Below the pieces are notes generated by a model. That model was given only the letters and a program-made list of their open reading frames with translations, was not told the origin of the DNA and did not search any database. Both the position numbers and the translations under genes were made by a program. Of a DNA stretch of 64,000 bases, positions 25,897 through 34,533 are shown piece after piece (position 1 is the stretch's first letter; every line of letters begins with the position of its first letter). This DNA comes from UBA822 sp036336795 (GTDB lineage Bacteria; Gemmatimonadota; Gemmatimonadetes; Longimicrobiales; Gaopeijiaceae), in NCBI GenBank assembly GCA_036336795.1, contig JAYZFL010000006.1, positions 1-64,000 on the forward strand, written 5' to 3'.

Positions 25897-26823
25897 TCAG
25901 GCCAGCCCGTCGAACAGTTCTTCCATGCGGGTTCGGGTTCGCTCGTCGGGCAACAGCCCGACATTGGCACCCATGTTGTCAATTAAATGCTCCGGATCCG
26001 AGGTGGCGGGAATGACGACCGTCACCGCAGGGTGCGCTAGGATGTATTTGAGGAAAAACTGTGCCCAGCTTTGGCAATCGAACTCAGCCGCCCACTCCGG
26101 AAGCTCTCGACCACGTGTTGCGGTGAAAAGTCGGCCGACGTTGTACGGCTCGTTGACGACCACCCCGATCCCTCGGTCCTGTGCCAAGGGAAGGAGACGC
26201 TCGGCGGCTTCACGTTCACCGAGTGAGTAGTTGAGCTGGACGAAGTCGAGTTCCTCCGCCCGGAGGATTTGCTCCATCTGTTCGTACTGTCGCGTGAATG
26301 AGGTGGTAACTCCTACATACCGGGTTCGGCCCTCCTCCTTTGCTTGTCGGATCGTCCTCAGGTGGATGTCGACATCTCGTAAGTTGTGCACCTGGTTTAG
26401 GTCGATGGTGTCGCGTCCCCAACTCTGGAGTGATGCTTCCTGCTGATCGATTCCGGCTTCCCGCCCTCCGCCTGTCGAGATCTTAGTGGCGAAGAAAAGG
26501 TCGTTCTGAATGCCAAGTTCCTGAACCAACTGGCCGGCGACCCTCTCCGAACTCCCGTACGAGGGGGCTGTATCGAAGAAGCGACCCCCCATTTCATAGA
26601 AGAGTCGTAGTACGTCCCTCAGGGGGTCCTGCTCCTCGTCAGATGGGCCGACACTGAATGTGCGAGCGCTACCAAGTCCTACGGCAGGGAATTCCTGTCC
26701 TGAGGACGGGATGGAACGCATGAGTAGGGGTTGTTCATGAGCCCAGGCTCGCGTCTCACTCAACAGCAGAGCGGCCCCAGTTCCTGCACTGATCTTGAGC
26801 ATCTTTCGACGCGAGATCTTCAT
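25897..26823 (-). CDS. Tat-exported aldo/keto reductase
   Basis: 308 residues. A twin-arginine signal is visible (SRRKMLKISAGTGAALLLSETRAWA cut at the AWA-like site, residues 4-28), so the enzyme is probably folded with its cofactor and exported. The AKR barrel shows the expected catalytic set: Asp and Tyr in FFDTAPSYGSSE, Lys in FFATKIS and His in LNQVHNLRDVD. Exported AKRs usually bind NADPH before export or act in unknown periplasmic redox steps. The gene lies downstream of the beta-lactamase-like gene with a 247-bp gap that includes a perfect palindrome. It is therefore likely a separate transcription unit. The substrate is unknown. Confidence 0.9.
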   Translation of the reverse strand: MKISRRKMLKISAGTGAALLLSETRAWAHEQPLLMRSIPSSGQEFPAVGLGSARTFSVGPSDEEQDPLRDVLRLFYEMGGRFFDTAPSYGSSERVAGQLVQELGIQNDLFFATKISTGGGREAGIDQQEASLQSWGRDTIDLNQVHNLRDVDIHLRTIRQAKEEGRTRYVGVTTSFTRQYEQMEQILRAEELDFVQLNYSLGEREAAERLLPLAQDRGIGVVVNEPYNVGRLFTATRGRELPEWAAEFDCQSWAQFFLKYILAHPAVTVVIPATSDPEHLIDNMGANVGLLPDERTRTRMEELFDGLA

Positions 26824-26879
26824 TTCGTCACCTCGTCGACTAAAAGATCATCTGTCTGTACATCATCCCAAGATGAGCA

Positions 26880-26896
26880 CCCGTTCCCGGAACGGG
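26880..26896. promoter_or_regulatory. 17-bp palindrome upstream of the aldo/keto reductase
   Basis: CCCGTTCC C GGAACGGG, eight perfectly inverted bases around one central base, centred about 65 bp upstream of the reductase start. The one-base centre and absence of a T run argue against a terminator and for a dimeric repressor or activator site. The protein that binds it is unknown. Confidence 0.55.
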
Positions 26897-27070
26897 CAAG
26901 AAAAGGCACCCCGATAGACGAAGGCTTAGACTCAACCAACCTTCCCCGATCGTTTCCTGCACAATCAAGTCCATCGCAGGAAATTCGATGATCGGATATC
27001 GGACGGCCTCATCTCTCGTTAGCTCGACCAGAGACTGCGGGCATGACGGAGTAGGGTCCTGAGAGGAACC

Positions 27071-28006
27071 TTATCGGCCACCGGGAATTCGCCGCTTGAT
27101 GTCTAATGGTACACGGGTTCCGTAGTCCGTCACACCGGATAGCCTCTCAAAATACTCGTAGACCACTGCTGATACGGCTTCGATCAAGGCACCACCATTT
27201 CCACCGTAATTCGACATCACTGAAAGCACATAAGGTCGATCGGGTAGACCAACGAGCGCCCAGACGGTAGCGACTCCCGTGATGCCTCCGGGCTTGAATG
27301 CGATGGGGATCTGTCTCGGGACGGGCTCACGAACTGGACCCCCCTTATAGATCTCCAAGATCTCGCGGACGCGGACACATGCGGATCGGTCCATTGGCAG
27401 ATCACAGGATGCGATCTTTGCCATGATAGTTGCTGCGTCGACTGGGGTCGAAATATTCTCATTACCACGAGCAGATTCCTCAGGTCTGATCATTTTTCGC
27501 TGAAGCTTGGTCCGCGGAGCTCCGAGCCGGGAGGAAAGTTGGTTGATAGCGTCCATCCCGAGCTCGTCTATAAGGATGTTCGTCGCAGTGTTGTCTGAGT
27601 GCACGACCATGTAAATCGCATAGTCTTCAAGAGAGAGCGCAGAACCTCCATCCGTGAGGACTCTGAGTACACCGCTTCCACCGGTCCGCACGTCGTCATT
27701 CATCACGATTCGCTTCCGAAGGATGTCAGGATCGAACTGGGCCCGACGGAAAAGCTCCAGCAGGATCGTAACCTTGATTGAACTGGCTTGCGGAAAAATC
27801 AGATCATCGTTGACGGCGAGCCTATCGTCGCTACTCAGATCAATCACATGAAGCCCGGCCACGCCTTCGTATGCGGCCACGATGCGATCCAGATTCGTCT
27901 GTAGCTTGGCCCTGAGGATACTCAGATGCTCTTCTTGGCCTGAGGCCGGGTTGGTGGCGGTCGTCACCCAAACGACGATAACACTAGCCAGTACTTTCCA
28001 ACTCAT
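27071..28006 (-). CDS. Class A beta-lactamase-like serine hydrolase
   Basis: 311 residues with an N-terminal signal peptide (MSWKVLASVIVVWVTTATNPASG). The class A/penicillin-binding-protein motifs are in order: SSIK at residues 75-78 (SxxK), SDN at 137-139, and KPG in place of the usual KTG in AFKPGGITG. The glutamate region is RPEESARGNEN rather than a canonical ExxLN, so classic deacylation may be altered. It could be a beta-lactamase, a DD-peptidase or an esterase. Its ATG overlaps the CocE hydrolase stop by four bases (ATGA), so the two exported hydrolases are co-translated. Confidence 0.86.
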   Translation of the reverse strand: MSWKVLASVIVVWVTTATNPASGQEEHLSILRAKLQTNLDRIVAAYEGVAGLHVIDLSSDDRLAVNDDLIFPQASSIKVTILLELFRRAQFDPDILRKRIVMNDDVRTGGSGVLRVLTDGGSALSLEDYAIYMVVHSDNTATNILIDELGMDAINQLSSRLGAPRTKLQRKMIRPEESARGNENISTPVDAATIMAKIASCDLPMDRSACVRVREILEIYKGGPVREPVPRQIPIAFKPGGITGVATVWALVGLPDRPYVLSVMSNYGGNGGALIEAVSAVVYEYFERLSGVTDYGTRVPLDIKRRIPGGR

Positions 28007-29796
28007 GGGATAACCGGAAGAACGATGGCTGACGCGTGAGCACGATCGTGATAGATCGTCTGAATGGCCACTCGCATGTCTCCGACTGTTTCTTCTCCCA
28101 AGGGCTTACCTGAATTCAAGTTCCGGTTGAAGCGGGGAAAGTTGCTGCTCGCGATATGCAGGCGGATGCGATGGCCCTCCTTAAACACGTTGCTGGTCTC
28201 CCACATCGCAATATTCACCTCGTAAATCTGGTTTTGGGTTAGAAGAGTCGGTTCTTCGAGTGAATCCCTAAATCGGGCTCGCAGAGCACCCTCCGTGATG
28301 AGAATGGCCTTACCGTCCGGATAGACGTCGGAAAGTGTAAGGAAAAAGTCGGTATCCGTCACGTCGGTGGAGAAAAAGATTTTGGCCTCGATCGTTCCTG
28401 TCACTTCAGTGTCCTTTTCCAACGGTTCACTGGAATAGACTAGGATGTCCTGTCGTTGCTGTGTCGATCGTTGATCTAATGGTCCGTTAGGAGTGGTACC
28501 AGCTCCGCAGCAACCATGGCCACCGTAGGTTGGTATTGGGTGGTTCGGGTCGTAGATGTACTGGTCCGGAGACTCTTCTCCCGGTGGTTCACTTGCGAGT
28601 GTGCCGTCGCCGAAGCGAGTGTTTGCGTAACTTCTGCTATGAAGGAATAGGGTTGTCGGGATCGCTCGGGAGAGCGGCCACTCGTACTCATCACGCCACA
28701 CGTTCTCGCCCATCACGAAAATCCGGATGGGCGCCTGCGAGTCGAGCCCGTTCTGGATTCCCTTGAGGTGATAGTCGAACCACTTCCTTTCCATGACCTG
28801 AAAGTCAATTTCCACGTCACTTCCGAAATCCGTATCACCGTATCGAGGGCTTGGACGTACACCATGCCCCCAGGGTCCGATCAGCAACTTTTGCCACCGT
28901 CGAGAATGTTCCGACCGGGAGAACTGACGCATCTTGGTGAAGTTGAGGAGTGTTTCAGAAACTAAGTCGTCGTACCATCCGGTTACGTGATAGGCGGGAA
29001 CGTCCATCTCCGAATATTGATCTCGGACGCTCATCTGCCTCCAGAAGTCGTCGTAGACATCATGACGGATTGTGTTGGCCACGAACTCGGAATAGACACC
29101 GACTTCATCCATGGCAGACTGAAGAGGAAGGTGTGTCATTACTTCCATCCAGTTCAGGTCTGGGATCATCTGATCTGTTGCGATCGCTTCCTGCCTCGTT
29201 CCCCAACTCAAGCCGAGGGCAAGGTGGTACAGCCCGTTAGTGGACCAAATGCTCCCGAAGTTGTCAGATTGAGCGGCAACGGGTACCAAGGCCTTCACGT
29301 AGGGACTCCGATACGGGGCAGGTAGGAGTTGGGTAAACCCTGGATAGGAGGTCCCGTACATTCCGATGTTTCCGTCGCACCATTCTTGCCGTCCGATCCA
29401 CTGCTGTGTGTCGTATCCATCCAGGGCTTCATCGACGTAGGGTCGCCATTCGCCTCGCGAACCATTGATGCCGCGAGAGTCCATCACGACGACGGCGTAA
29501 CCCTGTTCCGCGTACCGTTGGCCTGTGCGAGCTCCGCGGTTCTTGTTGTAGGGCGTGCGAGTGAGCAGAACCGGAAATGGACCGGGCCGATCGGGAAGAT
29601 AGATATCGGCTGCCAAGCGAACTCCGTCACGCATCGGAACGAGGACGTTGGTCTGGACCTGAACGCCGGGTGAATTTGCGGTCGTCTGTGCCTCGGAAGG
29701 TTGTGGCCCGGTAATCAGGAGCAGTCCGGTAAACAGAGACACGACTAGGAGCGAGGGAGAAGACATTCTGAATCCCGATCTTGATTTCGGGTTCAT
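28003..29796 (-). CDS. CocE/NonD-family exported hydrolase
   Basis: 597 residues from ATG 29796. A signal sequence (SLLVVSLFTGLLLITGPQPSEAQ, about residues 15-37) is followed by an alpha/beta hydrolase of the X-Pro dipeptidyl peptidase/CocE group. The nucleophile is Ser150 in MYGTSYPG; the oxyanion region is MDSRGINGSRGEW. The C-terminal jelly-roll domain ends with the HRIRLHIASSNFPRF pattern typical of the family. Members cleave cocaine esters, glutaryl- or amino-acid ester groups, including those of beta-lactams, or X-Pro peptides. It overlaps the beta-lactamase-like gene by 4 bp. The gap to imuB upstream is 158 bp. The substrate is unknown. Confidence 0.93.
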   Translation of the reverse strand: MNPKSRSGFRMSSPSLLVVSLFTGLLLITGPQPSEAQTTANSPGVQVQTNVLVPMRDGVRLAADIYLPDRPGPFPVLLTRTPYNKNRGARTGQRYAEQGYAVVVMDSRGINGSRGEWRPYVDEALDGYDTQQWIGRQEWCDGNIGMYGTSYPGFTQLLPAPYRSPYVKALVPVAAQSDNFGSIWSTNGLYHLALGLSWGTRQEAIATDQMIPDLNWMEVMTHLPLQSAMDEVGVYSEFVANTIRHDVYDDFWRQMSVRDQYSEMDVPAYHVTGWYDDLVSETLLNFTKMRQFSRSEHSRRWQKLLIGPWGHGVRPSPRYGDTDFGSDVEIDFQVMERKWFDYHLKGIQNGLDSQAPIRIFVMGENVWRDEYEWPLSRAIPTTLFLHSRSYANTRFGDGTLASEPPGEESPDQYIYDPNHPIPTYGGHGCCGAGTTPNGPLDQRSTQQRQDILVYSSEPLEKDTEVTGTIEAKIFFSTDVTDTDFFLTLSDVYPDGKAILITEGALRARFRDSLEEPTLLTQNQIYEVNIAMWETSNVFKEGHRIRLHIASSNFPRFNRNLNSGKPLGEETVGDMRVAIQTIYHDRAHASAIVLPVIP

Positions 29797-29954
29797 GGGT
29801 TCTCTTCGGTAGATGCGAGGGCCTAGTAGTAACAGGCGTTGTTCCACTTTTGGGGACAACTTACCTCACCTTGGCGGAGGAGGCGAACAGACCAATTGGA
29901 CAGGCCCCATGAAGGTCACTCGTCAGGGAAAGCCAGACAGTGAATCGCTTAGCT

Positions 29955-31304
29955 TCACGGGTCGAAATTCAGTAATGCGTGTAGCCGCTCTGGAATCCTT
30001 GACCATGGGTTTACCTCCACGACCCGGTATAGTGGAGAAAACCCCAGCTTCAATTTCAATTCTTTTACGGCTTCCCGGAGTGAGGAAGCAACAGCGCCTT
30101 GGGATAGGTCCTGTCCACTTTTTTCTCTGCCGTTAGTTTCTGCACGGTCAAAGAGCTCGTTCTGAGAGGTTGCGGGGCCAAACTGAAAAAACTCCACCAT
30201 GAGGGTTTCAACCGCACGGAGAGGAGGGGATAGAATCATCCGGGCTCGGACGGTCAAGGCGATGCGCTCTTGATCTGATGTGGGTTCTCGGAGAATCGAC
30301 TCCAAAGCCCACGAGCCCCCACCCTCTAAGCGAGCTACGAGGCGTACACCCTGTATGCTCCGACCCTTACGTGCCGGACGAGCCAACGCCTGTTCTAGGA
30401 GCCGGTCAAGAGCTCTGTGGAGTGTGTCTGCTTGGCCAACAGGGGCGTAAAATTCTAGGAAGGAGCGGATTGGTTGAGGGCAGTGATACGCCTGGACAGG
30501 GTCAATTCGCTCACCCGTAGCCCACGCACGAGCTCTCTGTCCGTCAGGGCCGAACTGCCTGACTAGGGCGGCGCTAGGAAGGCGAATGAGGTCACCTAGG
30601 GTCTCGATGCCGAGATGCTTGAGCCGTTCGGCTACGACCGGTTCTACCGGAAGTACGGAGACGGGATACGGACTTAGGAATTCCGGTAACTCTTTGTCCG
30701 GGACGATCACTGGTCGGCCTAAGGTTGCTCCGGCTGCAGCTACCCAGGCTCCAAACTTTCCAGGGGCCCATCCGATTCTCGTGGCAGCGACCAATGGACG
30801 GGGGAAGATCTTCAGAAGTGTGTGCAGGACTTTCTTCACTTGGCATGGTTGCGATCCGTACAGCCGGCCGAGACCGTCCATGCCGACGAAGATCCGCCCA
30901 CGGCCGGCCGGTTCCACGATGGGGCTCAGGCTCGAAAGCGTTTCCATAAACTCTTCTTGTGTGGCGTCGTAGTGAGCTGTATCGGGCTCTAAAAGGGTAA
31001 GAGAGGGGCATAGGGAAATAGCTTGTGAGATGAGCTGTCCGGGCCACACACCTGCGACCGAAGCTCGCTCGGAAACCTGCCAAACTGTTCTGCGTGTGCC
31101 TTCCCCAGGGGAGAGAAGGGCCACAGAGGTGCTGTCCAACTCCGGGGTCCGAACTAGCTCCAATCGAAGCTCGAACGTGGGTAGCCAAGCGCATAGTGCT
31201 TGACGACTTCCACGCTGCCGTGTGGCGGTGGTACCCGTGGGTTCCCACTCCCAGACGGTGGGGTGGGTGAAGCCACCGTGTGCACATAAGCGGGGATTCG
31301 ACAT
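29955..31304 (-). CDS. imuB: ImuB-like inactive Y-family polymerase
   Basis: 449 residues from ATG 31304. The N-terminal pattern (LCAWLPTFELRLELVRTPEL, then SERASVAGVWPGQLISQA, CPSLTLLEPD) is that of ImuB, not of catalytic DinB. The first metal-binding block has no acidic pair, and the second reads MDGLGRLYG instead of the SxDE motif, so it should not polymerise. The helix-hairpin region and little finger follow. A probable beta-clamp-binding motif, QNELF, lies near residue 380. ImuB is the adaptor that brings DnaE2 to the clamp. It has its own tandem ACCGAA operator 22 nt upstream and so is a separate unit from the iron transporter upstream. No ImuA gene is adjacent. Confidence 0.9.
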   Translation of the reverse strand: MSNPRLCAHGGFTHPTVWEWEPTGTTATRQRGSRQALCAWLPTFELRLELVRTPELDSTSVALLSPGEGTRRTVWQVSERASVAGVWPGQLISQAISLCPSLTLLEPDTAHYDATQEEFMETLSSLSPIVEPAGRGRIFVGMDGLGRLYGSQPCQVKKVLHTLLKIFPRPLVAATRIGWAPGKFGAWVAAAGATLGRPVIVPDKELPEFLSPYPVSVLPVEPVVAERLKHLGIETLGDLIRLPSAALVRQFGPDGQRARAWATGERIDPVQAYHCPQPIRSFLEFYAPVGQADTLHRALDRLLEQALARPARKGRSIQGVRLVARLEGGGSWALESILREPTSDQERIALTVRARMILSPPLRAVETLMVEFFQFGPATSQNELFDRAETNGREKSGQDLSQGAVASSLREAVKELKLKLGFSPLYRVVEVNPWSRIPERLHALLNFDP

Positions 31305-31326
31305 GGATAGATGAGCTGAACAGAAT

Positions 31327-31343
31327 ACCGAATAAAAACCGAA
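31327..31343 (-). promoter_or_regulatory. Tandem ACCGAA operator of imuB
   Basis: ACCGAATAAAAACCGAA on the plus strand, two perfect half-sites 11 bp apart, 22 nt upstream of the imuB ATG. It lies in the 85-bp space between fbpB-like and imuB, so it separates the damage-response gene from the iron-transport genes on the same strand. A further ACCAAA follows at 31345, out of phase. Confidence 0.8.
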
Positions 31344-31389
31344 TACCAAACATATGCCAAAGAACTTGGAAGGGCAAAGAGGTAGGCCC

Positions 31390-33111
31390 TTACGGTTCCT
31401 CGCCGACTCTCCCGATCAATCTGTTCAAGAGGATTACGGGTACAAGCCCGACGGCGATGATGATGAGCGCGGGTATCGCGGATTGAGTCAACTGTTCGTC
31501 TGCGGCGAGCTGAAATGCCCGGGTTGCCAGAGTATCAAAGTTGAAGGGACGTAGAATCAGTGTGAGTGGTAGCTCTTTGAGAACGTCGACGAAAACCAGG
31601 AGAGCTGCGCTAACGAGTGTACCTTTGAGTAACGGCAGATCTACCTTCCACAGTGTCTTCAGCGGCGGGACTCCAAGTGACCTTGACGTCTCGTCCAGAT
31701 TCCCACAGAGATGTTTGAACCCGGACTCCAGAGGATTCAAGGCCACCGCTAGGAAGCGCACCATGTAGGCGAAAATCAGGGCCACGAGTGTTCCACTCAG
31801 CAAGAGGCCAGTGGGGGTGTTAAAAGCAGTTGTCATCAACGTGTTCAATAGGCGATCCGCCCAAACTAAGGGGATGAATACCCCTACAGCGATAACTGCT
31901 CCAGGAATTGAATAGCCCAGTACAGCTACCTTGGACGCCAGGCGAAGAATTGGGGTGGGACTCAGGCGGGTTGCGTATCCTATCAGCAGGCCTGCTGACA
32001 CGGCGAGTAATGCTGTGGAGAGTGCCAGGGAGAAGCTGTGCAGGGTGAGCCTAGCGAAGCGAGCGTCTAGGGCATCCCATCCGGCGCTGGTGGCCCAAGT
32101 CATCAGTTGGATGACCGGAATGAGGAATCCCAGTGCTACTGGAATCAGGCAGATTCCGTAGGCAGACCAACCTGGGAAGCCTTTCAGTACCCGTCTCTCG
32201 GTGGGTCGATATCCCTTGGCGTCATCGTGGAATCGAGCACGTCCACGCTGCAGACGCTCGAAGATGATTAGCATAAAGACGAAAAGCAGCAGAATACCTG
32301 AGAGACGCATAGCTGCGATCGGATCATTCAAAGGAAACCAGGCTCGAAAAATCCCAGTTGTGAACGTCGGCACACCAAAGTACCTGACTGCGCCGTACTC
32401 ATTGAGGACCTCCATGAGGACTAGTGTTAATCCGCCTACGACGGCTGGTCGGGACATCGGTAACGCCACCTTCGCGAAGGTATCCCAGGGTCCACGTCCA
32501 AGCGCGCTGGCAGTCTCAAGTACGGCACCTGATTGCCGCATGAAGGATGCTCTGGCAATGATGTACACATAGGGATAAAGGACTAATGCCATCATGACGA
32601 CTGCCCCTTTCAGAGACATGATGGCTGAACGGAGGTGCCATGCCTCTGTACCGGACCACACAGCGCTCAGGGCGCGTGGCAGTACGCTGTCGTATTCGAG
32701 TAGGCCGGCGTAGGTGTAAGCAATGATGTAGGTAGGAATTGCCAGGGGAAGTACCAGACTCCACTCGAATGTTCTTCGCCCCGGGAAGTCATGCGTCGAT
32801 ACGAGCCAGGCTGGAATGAGACCGAGAAGGAGGGACAGGGCGCCCACTCCCAGCATGAGGATAGTCGAATTGATCACGTATGTGGACAGCACCGTGCTCG
32901 CTAGGTGTGACCACATCTCGCTCCTTCTACCCAATGACCCTAAAAGGATCACGAGGATGGGGATCGTCATGAGTGTGACCAAACCCAGTGCGCTAAAAGT
33001 CCAGGGTGTTAGCCCTCTCCGGAATTCACGTCCGGATTGACGCTGGAGGTCCCGGAGTGCGTTCCAAGCACCCCGAGCCTTAGTGTGGTACTTCAAGAGT
33101 GCCTTAGCCAT
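31390..33111 (-). CDS. Ferric-iron ABC transporter permease (FbpB type)
   Basis: 573 residues forming two homologous permease halves of six membrane helices each, as in FbpB/SfuB/AfuB. The EAA-like cytoplasmic loop is present in each half: ETASALGRGPWDTFAKVALPMSRPA in the first and ETSRSLGVPPLKTLWKVDLPLL in the second, where the ATPase would dock. The gene lies 126 bp downstream of the iron-binding lipoprotein and probably shares its Fur-controlled promoter. The matching ATPase (FbpC) is not next to it or elsewhere in this window. Downstream, imuB is independent. Confidence 0.93.
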   Translation of the reverse strand: MAKALLKYHTKARGAWNALRDLQRQSGREFRRGLTPWTFSALGLVTLMTIPILVILLGSLGRRSEMWSHLASTVLSTYVINSTILMLGVGALSLLLGLIPAWLVSTHDFPGRRTFEWSLVLPLAIPTYIIAYTYAGLLEYDSVLPRALSAVWSGTEAWHLRSAIMSLKGAVVMMALVLYPYVYIIARASFMRQSGAVLETASALGRGPWDTFAKVALPMSRPAVVGGLTLVLMEVLNEYGAVRYFGVPTFTTGIFRAWFPLNDPIAAMRLSGILLLFVFMLIIFERLQRGRARFHDDAKGYRPTERRVLKGFPGWSAYGICLIPVALGFLIPVIQLMTWATSAGWDALDARFARLTLHSFSLALSTALLAVSAGLLIGYATRLSPTPILRLASKVAVLGYSIPGAVIAVGVFIPLVWADRLLNTLMTTAFNTPTGLLLSGTLVALIFAYMVRFLAVALNPLESGFKHLCGNLDETSRSLGVPPLKTLWKVDLPLLKGTLVSAALLVFVDVLKELPLTLILRPFNFDTLATRAFQLAADEQLTQSAIPALIIIAVGLVPVILLNRLIGRVGEEP

Positions 33112-33237
33112 TTGAGTACTGGTTCATCCGCTTCCGCTGCTTTGCTACTTGTGGACGTCGTTGCTTGCAGCAGTTAGAACACCACACTGGGGGTTCCTCA
33201 TGATCGCTATGATCCGGCTTGTCTGATAGGCGCTTTA

Positions 33238-34266
33238 CTACCGCCAACCGGCTCGATCGAACACCATTACCGCACGAGCGTTTAACTCTCCGAGAACGGA
33301 AAGATTCAGGCTGTCAGGGCGGAATTTTCCCCATTCGGACAGCGTCTCAGCCCAGGCGATACCGGGCTTCACAGGGTACTCGTAGTTGGCTTCCGCGTAG
33401 CCGGTTTGTGCTTCGGTGTCTGTCAAGAACTCCAACAGGCGGAGCGCGTTTTCAGGGTTGGGCGAATGCGCTGTCACGCCAGCTCCACTCACGTTCACAT
33501 GGGCACCCCGGTCGTCTTGGTTCGGAAAGAAGACGCCTACTTTTTCAGAGAGTGCTCGGTCGGCTTCGTCATCTCCGTTAAACAAGATCCCGAGATAGTA
33601 AGTGTTGACGATTGCCAGATCACCCAGGCCGGCGGCGATGTCCCGGACTTGGTCCCGGTCGGCTCCCTGAGGAGACCGAGCCATATTCCGTACCACCTCC
33701 TCCGCCCAAAGCTCCGCTCCCTCGTCTCCGTGCATCGCAATTATAGACGCAAGAAGGGATTGGTTGTAAATGTTTTCCGAGCTGCGGACCAGGATTCTTC
33801 CTCTCCATTTGGGGTCGGCGAGGTCCTCGTACGTCGACAGATCTTCGGGGGAAACTCGATCTTTTGCGTACACCATAATTCGCGCACGTTGTGTCAATCC
33901 GTACCAGTAGCCGTCCGGGTCCCTCAGGTGCTCCGGGACGTTCGATAAGAGTACGTCGGAGGATACCCTTCTAAGAAGGTTCCGCTCCTTTGCTCGTTGA
34001 AGCCGTCCTGCGTCCACGGTGACAATCACATCGGCTTGCGTTTCGGCTCCTTCGATTTCAAGACGCGTGATAAGTTCATCGGCAGATGCAGTCTGCACGT
34101 TGACTTTGATCCCCGTTGACTCGGTGAAGAGTCGGAACAGTTCCTGGTCTGTGTCATAGTGCCTATGGCTGTAAACGTTGACGGAGGGCCCTTCGTCTCC
34201 CTCACTGCCGCAAGCGGCGAGGAAGACCACTCCAACGGTGATCAAATGTCTGACCAAATGTGTCAT
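33238..34266 (-). CDS. Iron(III) ABC transporter substrate-binding lipoprotein
   Basis: 342 residues. A lipoprotein signal ends at Cys19 (VVFLAACGSEGD; L-A-A-C). The rest is an FbpA/FutA1-type binding protein: VNVYSHRHYDTDQELFRLFTESTGI starts the first domain, and the twin tyrosines of iron coordination are likely in VNTYYLGILFN. The C-terminal EYPVKPGIAW segment is typical. It delivers ferric ion to the permease encoded 126 bp downstream. A Fur-like box overlaps the probable promoter 74 bp upstream, which supports iron repression. Confidence 0.92.
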   Translation of the reverse strand: MTHLVRHLITVGVVFLAACGSEGDEGPSVNVYSHRHYDTDQELFRLFTESTGIKVNVQTASADELITRLEIEGAETQADVIVTVDAGRLQRAKERNLLRRVSSDVLLSNVPEHLRDPDGYWYGLTQRARIMVYAKDRVSPEDLSTYEDLADPKWRGRILVRSSENIYNQSLLASIIAMHGDEGAELWAEEVVRNMARSPQGADRDQVRDIAAGLGDLAIVNTYYLGILFNGDDEADRALSEKVGVFFPNQDDRGAHVNVSGAGVTAHSPNPENALRLLEFLTDTEAQTGYAEANYEYPVKPGIAWAETLSEWGKFRPDSLNLSVLGELNARAVMVFDRAGWR

Positions 34267-34328
34267 GATCCATTTTCCCGGGAGAGGTATGAGATGTGAG
34301 TATTGAATATGTGTGCGAAGATAAGGGA

Positions 34329-34356
34329 ATTAGTTGAAGTTGAGAACCAATCTCAA
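34329..34356 (-). promoter_or_regulatory. Fur-like box over the promoter of the iron transporter
   Basis: TTGAGA-ACCAA-TCTCAA (34340-34356) is a perfect 6-bp inverted repeat with 5-bp centre, in the style of TTGAGAAT/ATTCTCAA Fur boxes. On the minus strand TTGAGA (34351-34356) may serve as -35, and ACTAAT (34329-34334) as -10 with a 16-bp spacer, so the box covers the polymerase site. Target: the substrate-binding gene starting at 34266. Confidence 0.7.
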
Positions 34357-34533
34357 TCATGGTTTTCAAGATCGGGTAAAATATGAGAAGATGCAAGTGA
34401 AAGCAGGGAATCCGGCATGATTGGCATCTGACTCGTGGTGGAGATATCTTTTCTAAGACGGCACCTGAAGTCTTCTTTTACCTAGGCCCAGGCCACTTAA
34501 TACATCACGTTGGAGTATCCATTGATCGAATAC

